A stretch of 64,000 bases of DNA from Verrucomicrobiota bacterium JB023 (GTDB lineage Bacteria; Verrucomicrobiota; Verrucomicrobiia; Verrucomicrobiales; Akkermansiaceae). The translations under genes were made by a program, and so were the position numbers. Shown in pieces: positions 63,459-64,000 of this stretch (the stretch's first letter is position 1; every line of letters starts with the position of its first letter). The notes beneath the pieces were generated by a model, which had not been told where the DNA came from, ran no database searches, and saw only the letters and a list, made by a program, of their open reading frames with translations. Location: positions 1 through 64,000 of the forward strand of contig JAUTCR010000004.1 of assembly GCA_030673895.1 (NCBI GenBank), given 5' to 3'.

Positions 63459-64000
63459 TCATGGCAGTGGAAGCCTGCCGAATCGGTCGGGAGCCTCGTT
63501 TCTCAGCTCGTTGATCAGGCGGCGGGCCTCTTTTTCGTCGCCTTGTCCACGGAGGGACAGGGCTAGGCCAAGCTTTGCTTCCAAAATCTGGGGAGCGAGG
63601 CGGATCACTTGGCGGTAATGAAATTCGGCCTCCTGAAAGGCCTTTTTGTCACGGAGCATCAGACTTCCGAGGTCTAGATGGACGATGGGTTCGTGAGGGA
63701 AGCGCTGAAGACCTTCGCGCAGGATTCGCTCGGTCTCGAGAAGGTCTCCCTGTTCGTGAAGCAGGGTGGCCAAGCTTTGGAAGGGAGCGGGCGAGTCGAG
63801 GATTCGGGCGGTAGTGGCCTTGCGGTATGAGGTTTCGGCCAAGTCGAGCTGTTCGAGTTCGCGATAGCAATCGCCGAGATGGGTCGCTGCCAGACCGGAT
63901 TCGCTATCAAGCTGGAGAGCTCTCTGGAAGTGAGGGATGGCCTGCTTCCAATGGCCCTGCTGCTTCTCCAAGATACCGAGGAAAATTTGGGCGAGCAAGC
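63459..64000 (-). CDS. TPR-repeat protein (N-terminus outside the window)
   Basis: The frame is open through the window edge; about 180 C-terminal residues are visible. At least four TPR units can be read (WKQAIPHFQRALQLDSESG; LGDCYRELEQLDLAETSYRKA; ILREGLQRFPHEPIVHLDLG; AEFHYRQVIRLAPQILEAKLG). It is a protein-interaction scaffold of unknown role, possibly a domain of a larger protein such as a TPR methyltransferase or sulfotransferase. The TTG near the edge is unlikely to be its true start. Confidence 0.8.
   Translation of the reverse strand, partial: LLAQIFLGILEKQQGHWKQAIPHFQRALQLDSESGLAATHLGDCYRELEQLDLAETSYRKATTARILDSPAPFQSLATLLHEQGDLLETERILREGLQRFPHEPIVHLDLGSLMLRDKKAFQEAEFHYRQVIRLAPQILEAKLGLALSLRGQGDEKEARRLINELRNEAPDRFGRLPLP

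Overview
The window reads as a chromosomal segment of a Gram-negative member of the Verrucomicrobiota, probably marine and of the class Verrucomicrobiae. The reasons are: about 60% GC by eye; outer-membrane proteins ending in an aromatic residue; a PEP-CTERM protein; a very large secreted protein joining a beta-propeller to a C-terminal c-type heme domain, a layout typical of the PVC superphylum; secreted proteins with a shared C-terminal domain common in this phylum; and many genes with GTG starts or no clear Shine-Dalgarno. There is no phage, transposase, CRISPR array or rRNA operon. Genes are dense and mostly in single units or short operons.

Layout. 1-2.4 kb: the end of a COG2509-type flavoprotein, tRNA-Arg(TCT), arrays of 7-bp tandem repeats and a GNAT acetyltransferase. 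2.6-9.1 kb: SulP anion transporter, RmlD-like reductase, a secreted protein, glmM and a SpeE-like methyltransferase. 9.2-11.5 kb: a lipoprotein, then rimK overlapping a NUDIX gene. 11.6-15.7 kb: a phosphate-type porin, an alginate-export-type outer-membrane protein and a Tat-exported alkaline phosphatase. 15.8-24 kb: dienelactone hydrolase, a transglutaminase-like protein, glutamate dehydrogenase, small secreted proteins, a metallo-beta-lactamase-fold hydrolase, pyrF and a DoxX/MauE-like membrane protein. 24.06-24.15 kb: the 4.5S signal recognition particle RNA, read directly from its conserved loop, followed by a RelE-like gene. 24.5-31.6 kb: the PVC-type cytochrome, citrate synthase, an entericidin-like 47-residue lipoprotein, a TM2-MarR operon and tadA.

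31.7-37.3 kb: a lipoprotein, a class B penicillin-binding protein, a DUF6941-like protein, a short-chain dehydrogenase and a GH75-like chitosanase. 37.3-37.9 kb is a structured, AT-rich gap. 37.9-42 kb: a 1372-residue secreted CBM6/glycoside-hydrolase protein. 42-46.1 kb: a two-gene peptidoglycan synthase operon. 46.4-52.4 kb: a subtilisin-like protease, a DsrE-family protein and a secreted GH2 enzyme. 52.7-58.4 kb: a tripartite RND efflux operon. 58.7-64 kb: a TPR-like protein, a TonB-dependent receptor, a CoA-binding protein, the PEP-CTERM protein and a truncated TPR protein.

Working together: secreted polysaccharidases (GH75-like, CBM6/GH, GH2), porins and a TonB receptor suggest a polysaccharide scavenger. 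The porin and phosphatase suggest use of organic phosphate. The most unusual system is the operon at 44.2-46.1 kb. Its class B transpeptidase keeps all catalytic motifs but has a cleavable-looking signal peptide. It is translationally coupled to a class A protein with an intact glycosyltransferase domain, in which all three transpeptidase motifs are destroyed. This suggests the two activities of a peptidoglycan synthase are split over two polypeptides.
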